64,000 bases of DNA, from assembly GCA_051453625.1 (NCBI GenBank), contig JBOZIK010000001.1, positions 295,088,335 through 295,152,334 of the forward strand. Reading direction: 5' to 3'. The notes under the pieces are model-generated. The model was not told where the DNA came from. It saw nothing but the letters and a program-made list of their open reading frames with translations, and ran no database searches. Each line of letters starts with the position of its first letter. Within the stretch, counting starts at the first letter, position 1. Of this stretch, positions 11,897-22,062 are shown piece after piece. A program made the position numbers and the translations under genes. This stretch comes from Welwitschia mirabilis. Lineage: Eukaryota; Gnetophyta; Gnetopsida; Welwitschiales.

Positions 11897-12717
11897 GATT
11901 TATTCTACTTCATGATATTTTGCTTTAAAACACATTTAAAAGATTTGGAGTTTTATTAGTAATTGTTAGAAATATAAGTACATTAAAGTTTCAGAATTAA
12001 TGCTTCAACAATTAAATTCTTGATGGTTTTCATTTAATAAAGTTACATGGACTATTCTTTCATCTAAATTATGTTCAACTTAGATTAAATTAGGATTTGC
12101 TATGGCTTCTTACCTTTTCTTGCATAGATATTATTAACTTGGATAAAAGTATTTAATTTTTATGGTCTTAACAAATCTCGAAAAAAAAATTTTCACAAGC
12201 TTATGAAGAAATTAAATAAGTTATTTGAGGTAGATAATAACATGTAGGAAGTGCAATTAGATATCTTTTGAATAGATGAAAGACATGATTTTCCTTTTAA
12301 GGCAAATATCACTTATGAAGTTATTAATAAAAATAAGAACATTCATAAGAAGTTAAATCAAACATGGACTATTTAAGCATATTCAAGTTTGTAAAATCAA
12401 AAAATATAAAATATTTATAAATGTATAACATTTACAAAAAGTAATTCTATTTTTTTGTAATATTTGATTCATTAGAACTTATTCATTGAGACTTACTTAA
12501 AACATTTAGAATTAATTTTTCTAGAATGTCTTTTTTATGATGCTAAGTATTCTTTTGAGCATGTGTTTTTTTCCTTAGAATGTATAGAACTATATCTCTA
12601 AATTTTTAGATAACTTTTAAATAACCATTATGAATACTATTTTTTATTACACTCTGAAACTTTCAATTTTCTTTGTTCTTGTTTGGATCTATTTTTGACT
12701 TTATCCTATATATTATT

Positions 12718-13645
12718 TGTCTTTTAGGCATGCATTCAAGATATGTCTTGACCTATTTTTAGTGTAAAAAGCATGCTAATATATGGTACAACCTAAATGT
12801 TATAAACTAACGAAGCAATCAAAGTATCGGAAAGATTAATTCATTTAAAAGAAAAAAGTATCTCTATTATTTTTTAATTAAGTAAGGAAAACAAAATTAA
12901 CAATGCAAATGGTAGAATGAGATGAATGACATGTAATGAAAATGAAAATTACATAAAAGTGACCTAAATGTAGTCAACTTAATTAATTTTACCAACTTGT
13001 TATCATTCCACTTGGTTCTTATACCCTATATTAATATTTATATTTAATCTATTATAGCATTAAATTAACAATAGCATGAGATATAAGGAACATAAAGTGG
13101 AAAATAATTGAGAAAAATAAAGCATACTTAATTAATCAAAATATACTCTCACACATCCACTTACAAGTAATAACCGTTAATGGAGGATACTTAGCTCAAC
13201 TCTAAGGATAGCTTTTCTTATAAGTAGATGAATCCCTTGCCTCAAAATGATCCAATGTCATAAGCAATTTGAATGCTATGAAGGATTAGACAAGGGGATT
13301 ACTAAGGGGATTTATATAAGTTTGAATGGGCAATAGTAAGTGCTAACCGAGAAGGGTTGATTACATTACAATTTAAGTAACAAATAAAATTAACTATTCA
13401 TTAGTCACTGCCACTTGGGCTTCTTGGAATCTAATGGTAAAAGGAATTTAATGGCACATCATTGTCTTCTTTTCTTGTTCGATTGTCATTTGGACTTATT
13501 AGAATCTAGTGGTAGGTGTAATATAGTAATAAGTAGAATTTGGTGATAGGTATAATCTAGTGGTAAGTCATTGTCTTATTTCCTTATCCAGATGACCATG
13601 TGAATGATCTTTTAAAATCCTTTAAAATTTCTCATACTTGAACCA
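12718..13645 (-). repeat. 3' LTR of the gag-only element
   Basis: This 0.93-kb repeat begins TGTCTTTTAGGCATGC and ends near GAACCA. It matches 15039-16209 through shared landmarks: GGAATGAGATGAATGACATG, AATGGAGGATACTTAGCT, CTATTCATTAGT and the final AAATTTCTCAT. Relative to the other copy it lacks about 295 bases between 12973 and 13016. In minus orientation it lies downstream of gag, so it is the 3' LTR. Confidence 0.82.
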
Positions 13646-13654
13646 AATTAATAT

Positions 13655-13672
13655 TGATTCTTTTTCTTTTAT
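13655..13672 (-). other. Candidate polypurine tract of the gag-only element
   Basis: The plus strand reads GATTCTTTTTCTTTTATTC, so the minus strand is purine-rich directly before the 3' LTR, where plus-strand DNA priming is expected. It is short and imperfect. The call rests mainly on position. Confidence 0.4.
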
Positions 13673-13809
13673 TCTTGACATTAAAAATGATCCATTTAAT
13701 TATTAAACTTATTAAAAGTACCAAAAGTCACACTCAAAACTATTATCAACATGGTCAAGTTGGCTGCTCATCATAGTATAGGTTTAGGTTAAGTTTGGCT
13801 TATATTCAT

Positions 13810-14425
13810 TAGTTCTTGTAGACACTTCCATGCTTCATTCAATATCAATCTTAGAAGGTTACCTCTATAAGAGAAATCTAATAGTTATTTGGTTTGACTA
13901 TTTAGTCCACTAGAGAAATGATTAATTAATTCTTCCTTTGAGAATTCATTTATAGGGTTAGATGATATGGCTATAACAAACCTCTGATAAGTTATTGCAT
14001 AGTTTTCGTGATGTTATTGGAAAAAGTCTATAATCCCTATTCTTCTTTTTTTCATAGTTATTTCACTTACAAAATGTTTGGTAAAGGCATTCTAAACTAT
14101 TTTCCAACATTTTAGGCTTTTGTAGGGGGATGGTTTGTAACCAATTTTTGGCTTTGTTTCCTATGATGAAAGGAAAAATAATCATAAATGTCCTATCATT
14201 AATCTTAGTTTTACCATTTCTTGAGATAAGGAGAAGTTGTTTAATTTTCGCTAAGTGATGGCAAGGATTCTTATCATCATCTCCTAAACAAGTCGGATTA
14301 GCATTGAGGTTTTTCAACTCTACATGATCTCCCCTGGGTATGTCATTGGGGTTTTGGACTTCTCTTTTTCTATTAGCAATGATTTCTTTTAGGGATGGAA
14401 AGGAGACATTAGAACTTGAATTCAT
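13810..14425 (-). pseudogene. Ty3/gypsy gag remnant
   Basis: A 120-codon open frame (14063-14425) is followed by a frame-broken continuation to about 13810. The retrotransposon gag (PF03732-type) core is visible: residues 78-102 include TFMIIFPFIIGNKAKNWLQ, matching the family pattern R.RLFPFSL.DKA..WL. The continuation reads NHFSSGLNSQTK, like the family FYNGL segment, and later NEAWKCLQELM, like the .EAY.L.E.M segment. Gag would have formed the cytoplasmic virus-like particle. The start at 14425 is the first Met, about 590 bases from the PBS. The last 80 codons carry a stop after SQTK and frameshifts, so the protein is not functional. The PBS and the gag pattern suggest the Athila/Tat side of Ty3/gypsy, but that is an inference. 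Confidence 0.75.
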
Positions 14426-15017
14426 ATTTAAAGAAGATAAAGGATTATTTAAAGAAGTTTAAGAGTTATTAGAAGTGATGTTTAATAGAGGATTAGTGTG
14501 AGAATTAAATGAGTAAGAAACACTTGAAAAATCACTTTGAGAATTATCACAAATAATGAGGAAAAAAATCATTTTGTTCTAATTTTTTAAATAAATTTAC
14601 CTTGGGTTCTTAAATGGAAATCAACCAAATCTTATTTGATAGTCTCTTTAATGAAGCATTTTTCTCTATAGTGCTTTACCATCACCCTGCATAATCACAA
14701 AACATTAAACAAACTTCTTTACATCCAAGTGACAACACTCTTCTAGATCATACAAAGTGTAAAAATGAGATTATATGAATAATGAATGCATTATTAACTT
14801 ATATTACACAAAGTATAAATTATGGCCAAGTTTGTTATCAAATTGAAATCCCTAAGTTCACATAATAAAGGTAAAATAGAAATTGAAATGTAAACTAAAG
14901 AAAATTGAAAGAAATCTAAGAATGAAAAATAATAGGTACACACTACATAAGTAAATAATATTGAATTCAATTTACTTACTTATGTAATAAGAATCAACCT
15001 TCTAATCCTAAACACTT

Positions 15018-15034
15018 CCCTAGAAATGGTGCCA
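15018..15034 (-). other. Primer-binding-site-like sequence of the gag-only element
   Basis: The plus strand reads CCCTAGAAATGGTGCCA. Its reverse complement begins TGGCACCAT and resembles TGGCGCCGTTGCCGGGG, a PBS form found in Athila/Tat elements, with C-to-T type differences. It lies about 4 bases from the 5' LTR end at 15039, as expected. Confidence 0.6.
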
Positions 15035-15038
15035 AAAT

Positions 15039-16209
15039 GTTTGTTTCACATGCATGCATCAAAAATTTACCTTAATTTATTCTTGGCATAAGCCACTTGC
15101 TAGTATTGGATACAACATAACCTGAATGTCATAAACTAGTGAATAAATATTAGGAAGATTAATTTATTGAAAAGAGAAACAAATTATTTTTGATAATTTT
15201 AAATAAATTAAGAAAAATAAAAGTAATAATGGAAATGATGGAATGAGATGAATGACATGAAATGGAAATGCAAAATGCAATGCAAATGAATGAAAGTGAC
15301 CTAAATGCAAAACTAATAAGGCAAGATTATAACAAAGACTTCTGTACTATTAATAGATCAAATGGAACAAGACACAAACCCATGTTTTGAAAATCCTTAA
15401 AAGTAAAGTGACACGATGAAACTATTACAAAAAGCTAACCTAAGTTGACTCAAATATCTCCATTATTTTTTTTGAATAGTTTAGTTGAAGACCTAGTTTG
15501 GTTCCTTTTTTGAAGGTTTTTTTTAACCAACTAACAAAAATTTCGTTTAATAAAATAGAGGAATTATATATCTCCAATAAAAGAAATAGAAATATCTCAA
15601 ATAAAACCATGAAAAACCCCATAATAGGAGTAGCTCCTAAAGTTGGTTCTTACATCCTTTATCAATATTAGTTTTAATTTATTACAGCATTAAATTGACA
15701 CTAACATAAGATATCAAAAGAAAAAGTGCGATAGGATTGAAAGCAAGAAAGCAGAATTTATATTTAAAATATATTTTTATAAATTCACTTACAAATAACA
15801 GCCCCTCAATGGAGGATACTTAGCTAAATATTAAAGTGGCTCTTCTCATAAGCAAATGAATCTGTTACCCTAAAATACTCTAATTTCCTGAGCAATTTTG
15901 ATGCCAAGAAGAATCAAGAAATGGGATTCCTAAGAAGGCTTACTAACTGATAAGTAATGTTTAGATTACAATTAAGTAATAGATAAAACTGATTATTCAT
16001 TAGTTGCTTCCCATTAGACTTCTTGGAATATAGTAGTAGGTGGAATATAATGGTAAGTCATCCTTTCCTTCCCTCGTCTAACTAACATTTGGACTTCTTA
16101 AAATCTAGAGATAGATATATTCTAGTGATAGATTATTATTTCCTTCCCTTGTCTAGAAGACTATGTGGAAGACCTCTTGAAATCCTCCAAAATTTCTCAT
16201 TTTTGATCA
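15039..16209 (-). repeat. 5' LTR of the gag-only element
   Basis: This 1.17-kb repeat begins TGTTTGTTTCACATGCATGC beside the PBS and ends near TTTGATCA. It contains about 295 bases (15320-15630) absent from the other LTR, including GAATTATATATCTCC, a TATA-like box in minus orientation at about 15564-15578. The promoter region of the retroelement may therefore survive only in this copy. Confidence 0.8.
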
Positions 16210-16695
16210 AAATCCTATTAAAGACCATGTGGAAGACCTCTTGAAAGTTTTAAAGTCCAAAACCCCCAATTTAGCTTATGAGAATACAAACCAAAAAAGA
16301 AAAAAGAAAACTAAGAATTAATACTTTGACTTTTTAATTAAAGAACAAGTAATGAAAAACATACAAAGCTAAATTAAATAATAAGATGTAAGGGAAAAAA
16401 TGTAATTTAAAATAATTACAAGAATATGTTATTTTTGAAATTTATATGATTCGACATGTCACTTCAATAAAACTTATTTAAAACTACAATTATAGAAACT
16501 TTGAAAATAACATATATTTGTAGTACTTTACTTACTTTTTACTTAATAATTATTCCTACATTTAATTCTTATTTTTTTACATGTTTTAATTCAAGAGAAG
16601 GATGAAGTGGCTATTGAATAAATGAAATATTTCATAGAAGAGATATAAGAAATTTAAAAATATTATAACTTTTCTTGTTTTAGAAGCATAACAAA
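16210..16695. other. Unassigned AT-rich sequence
   Basis: Just past the LTR end, AAGACCATGTGGAAGACCTCTTGAAA repeats a phrase found about 68 bases earlier inside the LTR (near 16158). The rest is AT-rich. It may be the 3' untranslated end of the element whose PPT lies at 16696, but no coding motif is seen. Confidence 0.35.
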
Positions 16696-17690
16696 TTGAG
16701 GGGAGTGTGTCAAATCCCAAATAAAAATTTTTATGGTAATATCGATAAAGATAAATAACATCCACACATTAAAAAGGAATAACTTGGGGTAAAAACCTAA
16801 AAAGGTTCATAGGTCAAAACATGAAATGAGCCATTATACAAAATAAAAAGAGATAATTAATGATGATTAAAGATTTTAGTAGCTTCATAATCGTATGTAT
16901 AATAAATAAATTATTTAAATTCATAAGGTTATGCTAAATTTAATAATAGTGTAAATAGTACCTACTATGCTTTAATAATGGGATATTCAAGATGGATTTG
17001 TAAAAACTATTTTCATAGAAAATTTGTTTATCTACCAATGATGGATATTTCATAATGATAACAATAGAAGTTAGTACTTTTAAAACTAAAATAAGTGATA
17101 TCAATTATAGTGTTAGACAATCATCATTATTCTATTAGTATTAAAAGAGATTTTAAATGCTCATTACTAATTCATTTAGACCAAATTAAAAATCATTTTT
17201 CAATGAATTACAAACAGCTTTTAAGATGATGGAGAATAGATGAATACTTTGTAAGCACTATAACTTAGTATTATTGTAAAGCAATTCTACGTAAGTCTAA
17301 TTAAACAAGTATGCAAAAATCACCATCAGTAATTTAACCTAAATGTAATGTTATAAATGAATAAGGGTGTTAATCCATTAATTATTTGATCTAAATCTTT
17401 TTAAAAAATTAAAGTATAAAAAGGAGCTAGTAATATCAGAATAAATCATCACTCTTTAAAGATTAATCATATTCTAATTCAAAATTAAACTTCTTTTTTC
17501 CCTTTCTAAGCATTTGGGAGAGATTATTTCATGAGGAAAATCCTTTGTCATCCTAAGGATTTTTTTAATTATTTACATTATTGTTAATGGAACTTGACCT
17601 TTGATAGCATGTTCATTATTTTCTCAATAACTATTACTTTTTAGTTTTAAAATAATAATAATTTTCGATATTTCATTAAGGGGATGTCAC
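16696..17690 (+). mobile_element. PPT plus LTR fragment of a plus-strand LTR retrotransposon
   Basis: AATTGAGGGGAGTG (16696-16709) has the form of a polypurine tract. It is followed at once by TGTCAAATCCC, a typical plant LTR start. GGGGATGTCA at about 17680-17689 could be its imperfect inverted terminus, giving an LTR of roughly 0.98 kb. No 5' LTR partner was found in the window, so this is a 3' end fragment or a mis-parsed solo LTR. Confidence 0.4.
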
Positions 17691-18041
17691 TTTTGTAATT
17701 TTTAAAGGTTACTTAATGAAAAACATCCAATTTTCCATTTTGGCTTTGATCAATCTTATGACTTGGTATTTAAAATCTTAGAAATTATAATATTTAAAAT
17801 TTTTGAAATTGTAGCTAGATATTGCCAAAAGTTTAGCAATGTTGATTACTTAGATGATGACATATGTTAGGTTTAGAATCTAATCTTTAATGATGTTTGA
17901 TCATGGACTAAATAGTCTACATAATATAAACATGTGAGATTTCATTATATGTTAAGAAGGTTCTAATAAAAATAAAGGTAAACTAACTTATTTATACCTT
18001 CCAAATAAATTAATGTTTAAATCCTAAGCAAATAAAATAAA

Positions 18042-19185
18042 TGATATAAGGATCAACCTTAGAGGTTAGGTGAATAGGGTGATGTTTATCTTAAAACAAC
18101 TTCCAAATGTAATCTGCTTTAAAAGCATATTCAATAAAATAGTAAATAAAAAGGTTAATTAACTAATAATAGCTAAAGTAGAGATATTTATCAATGGCAA
18201 TTAGTAACCACTCTTCAGCTAGCACACCTAGTTTTTATCTAGATTCTATTATTCCACTATTTGGTTTTTGAGGTTCATCGTAAAATATTTTACTTATTCA
18301 ATGGATTTTAGGAAAAATCCATAAATCTTATATAGAGACATAGGTGAAATGTAAGATGTGCATATGTGCATTACATTACTTTAGGTTTAGCTCAATAAAG
18401 ATAGCTTAAATAGCCAAATACAACAATGACATCCTTATAAAACATAATATAGATCTTATAATACTAGCTTAAAGAAAGTTTTAGGAAGATTATTTAGAGG
18501 ATACTACAAAACTGGGAGTAGTGGTTCTAATTGATACATTTTGTCTATTTAAAATACTAGGGTTTTTTGACAATTTTGATAATTAATGCATGTTTTCTAG
18601 ATTTCTAAATCTTTCTCTAAAGTAGGTAGTATGTGCTTAACGTTCACATAACTTGAATGACTAGATGTTTAGTCAACCTTATAAGTATTCAATTGCCGTG
18701 ATGAGCATGTTCCATTATTTTTAAATGGTTATGTGATTCAACTCTGGTCAACCTTAGAAAAGGTAAGGTCATTCTCAACTTATCCAGTCATTCTCAAATT
18801 TTATTTAGTATTTTTTATAAGGATTAGTCTATTAGTTAGGAAATCATTTGAGTTGAATCTAGTCAAACTTAGAAAATGTGAATTCACCATTAGCTCCTTT
18901 GGTTGCCCTCAAATTTTATTTAGTCATTGTCATCAGGATTAGTCTACTAGTTAAGAAATTAATTAAGTTGAATGTAGTTAACTTTAGAAATGTGACAACA
19001 TCCTTAACTAAGTTAATAAGCCTTAATATCTTCTAGATCATCATCAAGTAAGATCTAATTAATCTCACTTTAAACATATCTTAGAAAATATACTAGGAAG
19101 ACCATTTTTTAAAGAGGGACATCAAAGGCACAACAAAAAATTCCTTTGTCATTGATGGCAATGGTAAAATAAGTTATGACATGCA
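18042..19185 (-). repeat. 3' LTR of the Sirevirus-like element
   Basis: It matches 26618-27754 in collinear fashion: GGTGAATA(G/T)GGTGAT..TTTATCTT, ACTAAAGTAGAGAT, TTATTCCACTAT, ACTAGGGTTTTTT, AATTAATGCATGTTTTCTAG and CAACCTTATAAGTAT. It lies downstream of pol on the minus strand and abuts the PPT, so it is the 3' LTR. It contains a tandem repeat of about 114 bp at 18755-18985. Confidence 0.88.
18755..18985. repeat. LTR-internal tandem repeat (about 114 bp, 2 copies)
   Basis: The unit runs from CTTAGAAAA through TCTCAAATTTTATTTAGT and AGGATTAGTCTA(T/C)TAGTTA to AAGTTGAAT. Two copies lie in tandem with the start of a third. The same arrangement occurs in the other LTR (27310-27560), so the repeat predates insertion of the element. 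Confidence 0.8.
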
Positions 19186-19187
19186 CT

Positions 19188-19200
19188 AGCTCCCCTTTAA
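19188..19200 (-). other. Polypurine tract of the Sirevirus-like element
   Basis: The plus strand AGCTCCCCTTTAA gives TTAAAGGGGAGCT on the minus strand, immediately before the 3' LTR. This is a good match to Copia PPTs such as AAAGGGGGAG. Confidence 0.8.
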
Positions 19201-19405
19201 CATAAGATTAAAAATATAAAACATCTCTTGTAAATGAAGCATATAAAATTTGAACATGCTTAAACTTTAAATGAAACATTCTATTAGAAAAGAATTCTAA
19301 AGTACATAGGAGTATCACATATCAACCATATCATTTTCTAATTAAGAAGATAAAATATTTTAAAAACGTTTAAAACACTAATTATTAAACGGACTCTATA
19401 TTAGT

Positions 19406-19415
19406 NNNNNNNNNN
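19406..19415. other. Assembly gap (10 N)
   Basis: Ten undetermined bases between PPT and env-like region. The true length may differ. Confidence 0.97.
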
Positions 19416-19935
19416 TACGGCATAATGTTCAGAGGCAAGTTTAACAAAAGTACATAATATTACTCCCTTTTTAGCACTAATGATAAAAATAGAAAAAAAT
19501 AAAGATAATAAAGGGATGTTAATCTTCTTTATTAGAGGAAGAGAAGGTTTTAGCTAGTGAGTCTAAACTATCACTAGGATAAATTTTAGCAACTAGAGTA
19601 CCACTACCTATAAGAGCTTCTTTTATGTGCTTAGTATAAGAGTGCACAACATGCAAAAGGTAAAGAATTTATGGAGTGTAAGAAGATTTAAGCTTGGAAT
19701 TAGATAAAAAAGTTCATTCATCAAACATACGCATGTGAGATAATGTAGTGCAATTAATAATCTTCATTGGTTTGAGATCTTTTTAATGATTTAAATGGAT
19801 CACATCAAAGTGCTTGCAAATTTGGGTGATGAAAAAGCAATAAGAAAGGAAATGTTTTTTGTAAGGCTAAAATTAAAGCATCATATGATAAAGCATGATG
19901 AAATAAGGGTCGATAATCTTTTAAATCTCTAAGTA

Positions 19936-20277
19936 CTACAATAAGTAAGCATGATAATTTGATAGTTCATCTATATAATCAACGATACGAAGGGAGCTAT
20001 AGGAGAGAATAAAATGAAGAAGACAGAATTTGGAAAGAAGGTGGAAATATTTGAGAGTATTCTTCCAAGTTACATGAGGATCACATAGAAATCTATTAGT
20101 TTGTCTCTTTTCTTCAAATGTTTCTACCAAAGGCCAATATTCTCCTATGTTCTCCCTTAAAATACCAGTAAGAGTGAAGATGAAGTTGATAGTAATATTT
20201 ATTTTCTGGACAAAAACCGATGTAGAAAATATTAAGTTGGCAGTATCATACTTGGAATTTGAGAAAAATAACTTCAT
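19936..20277 (-). pseudogene. Env-like ORF remnant of the Sirevirus-like element
   Basis: A 113-codon open frame located after pol and before the 3' LTR. The pattern of an early LFFSNSKY segment, then GEYWPLVETF, then CDPHVTWKN about 30 residues later and LSKFCLLHFILSYSSLRI resembles the plant-retroelement env-like or Transposase_32-type domain (family pattern: FYSN, a WP..E.F block, a leucine-rich LLH.I....LPR block, then DE/DL..L). Its position fits the extra ORF of Sireviruses. What the protein does is not settled for the family; envelope function has not been shown for most members. The start Met is simply the first in this open frame; the original protein was probably longer at both ends. 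The match is by eye only. Confidence 0.5.
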
Positions 20278-20430
20278 CGGTAAAGGATAGAAAGTGTCTT
20301 AAATGTTTAAAAAGTAACTTCATTTTATCTCATTTAGGATATTTTAAATAATTTAAGACTAAAAAACTACATAGCTTCATAAGTTATCTCCATAGCAATA
20401 GGAATTATTTCAAAGTTTGCTTCAAAATTC

Positions 20431-20645
20431 TTAATATCCTTTGAATACTTTTGTAAAATGATAGATTGATGGTTTGTATGTTACCTTATTTTTCTTCTTC
20501 TTAGAGTTTTCTCTAATTTTCTTGAATCCAACTTTGAAGAAGATGTAGAGAAATGAGGAGAGTTGAAAGGAAATGAAGGAGAAGAAATGGAAGGAAAAAG
20601 GAAATACTTGAAGCAATGAAGGAGGGAGAAGAAAGGATGGGCTTT
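20431..20645 (-). other. Polypyrimidine tract upstream of the env-like remnant
   Basis: Between about 20548 and 20642 the plus strand is almost pure A/G (GAGGAGAG.., GAAGGAGAAG.., GAAGGAGGGAG..), so the element's sense strand is C/T-rich. A 61-codon open frame here (20431-20616) is Phe/Ser-rich because of this bias and resembles no protein known to me. A leader or splice-acceptor role is conceivable but unproven. Confidence 0.45.
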
Positions 20646-21049
20646 TAAAAGAAAAAGATGAGATAATATAACGATAAGAATAAGAAATTCATGATGATGA
20701 AAATATTAAAGACTTGATTAAATTGATTAAGCATGTAATAGAGATCTTTATATTAGATTTAAAGGGAGAAGTACCTTTCCTTGAACCATGCACCTAATTA
20801 ATGAGATAGATTTAATAATATTTTGTTAATTTTCATAGTTATGTTATGGTATCCCACCTAGCCGGTTGCCCTTACAAAAGTGGTTAACCCAATAAAAAGT
20901 AGAAAGATTTAAAAAAAAAAAAGAATGGATTAAACTTCATTGATCCTAGAGCATATTTGATTAACTAAATTTAATTTAGTTTTAATAATAAAAAATCAAG
21001 TCAATTAAAATTATGATTCAGCAAATATTAGGCATTTCATATCATCTTC

Positions 21050-22062
21050 TAAAATTAACTCCTAAGAAATATCATATAACTTGAAAATGAATAAATGTTA
21101 ATGGCTTGATGGAAATAATACTAATTGATCATGAGTAAAAATACATTCTAAGGATATTACCCTTTATCCTATAAGTCCTTTGATGAAATGATACCTAAGT
21201 TTCATGTACTTGATACAAGAATGTTATACTGGATTATGATTAACTTGTATAACACTTGAATTTTCATACATGATTGGAACTTTTACTATTTATACCCAAA
21301 AATCTTTTAATGTTTCATTCATTCACAAGGGTTGAGTATAGTAACAACCACTATAATGTACTTTATTTCTATAGTAGATAAGGATATAAATCTTTGTTTC
21401 TTACTATATTATACTATAAAACATCTTCCAAGAATAGAACATCCATCACTAGTCCTTTATAGATACTCTTTATATCTAACTGAATTTGCATCACTATAGC
21501 TTATTAAGCTTAATAAAGAATCATAAGGATATTATATATCAAAACTGATTGTACCTTTTACATAGTAAATTTTTCTCTTTATAGTTATCATATAAGATTC
21601 CTTTGACATTTTGTAATATCTAGCACATAATCTACCATCAAATGGAATGTTAGGTCTGCTAGTAGTTAAGTATAATAGGCTTGTAATAGTACTTCGATAG
21701 AGACTTTGGTCAATACCCTTACTAACTTCATCTAAATTTAATTTCGAATTTGTAGCCATGAAAGTATTGATGAAATTTGCATTTTCTGGTCCAAACTTCT
21801 CTATTAATTCATGTGAGTATTTGCTCTAATTTTTAGACATTCCATTTCTATATTGTTTGATATGAAGGCGTAAGAACATGTTCATTGTATTCATCATGCT
21901 CATTTTAACTTCATAACTCATTAGTTTTACAAAATCTATAGAAAGGTCTTCATTCATAAATCCAAATATAATTTTATCAACATAGATTTTTACTATAATA
22001 AATTCATCATGAATAGCTTTTTTAAACAAGATTTGACTAATAAAACCTCTTAGAAATTCATT
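21050..22062 (-). pseudogene. Copia RT C-terminus plus RNase H, tandem copy A (3' copy)
   Basis: Minus-strand reading in two open pieces (22029-21826 and 21759-21532) plus broken flanks. The first holds the RT catalytic region as KIYVDKIIFG, where the family has YVDD; the second Asp is Lys. The second piece opens with a TNSKLNLDE segment and has YRSTITSLLYLTTSRPNI, the conserved RT-RNase H connection, and later YVKGT. Past a stop, RNase H traces follow: LISYSDAN, SKKQRFISLST and a final HFI-like segment. RT and RNase H would convert the RNA genome to DNA inside the particle. The block is a second copy of 22063-23044. Confidence 0.85.

Larger units (their letters stand above)
10180..12690 (+). 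mobile_element. Decayed LINE (non-LTR retrotransposon), ORF2 remnant
   Basis: Frame-broken plus-strand translation follows plant L1-type LINE ORF2. First comes the pre-palm block with SPALDGFPMEF (10312-10347). Next is the conserved block read as PKQSGFTKG.CFLDNVIV (10772-10830). After that a LG(L)PFSLLFI block corresponds to the RGLRQGDPLSPLLF region (near 11035-11075). A C-terminal zf-RVT-like segment near 12470-12600 includes LECLFYDAKYSFEHVFFSLEC, where one Cys of the expected pair is Asp. The RT catalytic FADD is not recognisable. Many stops and frameshifts are present. The RT domain is split by a SINE at 10520-10718, and the LINE ends just before an LTR element at 12718. The original enzyme would have been a reverse transcriptase acting by target-primed integration. 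Confidence 0.82.
12718..16209 (-). mobile_element. Gag-only LTR retrotransposon (TR-GAG type), Ty3/gypsy-derived
   Basis: Two direct repeats (12718-13645 and 15039-16209) flank an internal region of about 1.4 kb. That region contains only a PBS-like site (15018-15034), a leader and a Ty3/gypsy gag on the minus strand. Full gypsy elements carry 4-5 kb of gag-pol between their LTRs; none fits here. Plant terminal-repeat retrotransposons with a gag domain (TR-GAGs) are a described class of non-autonomous elements with this plan, and this 3.5-kb unit fits it. A deletion derivative of a full element is the alternative. Confidence 0.72.
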
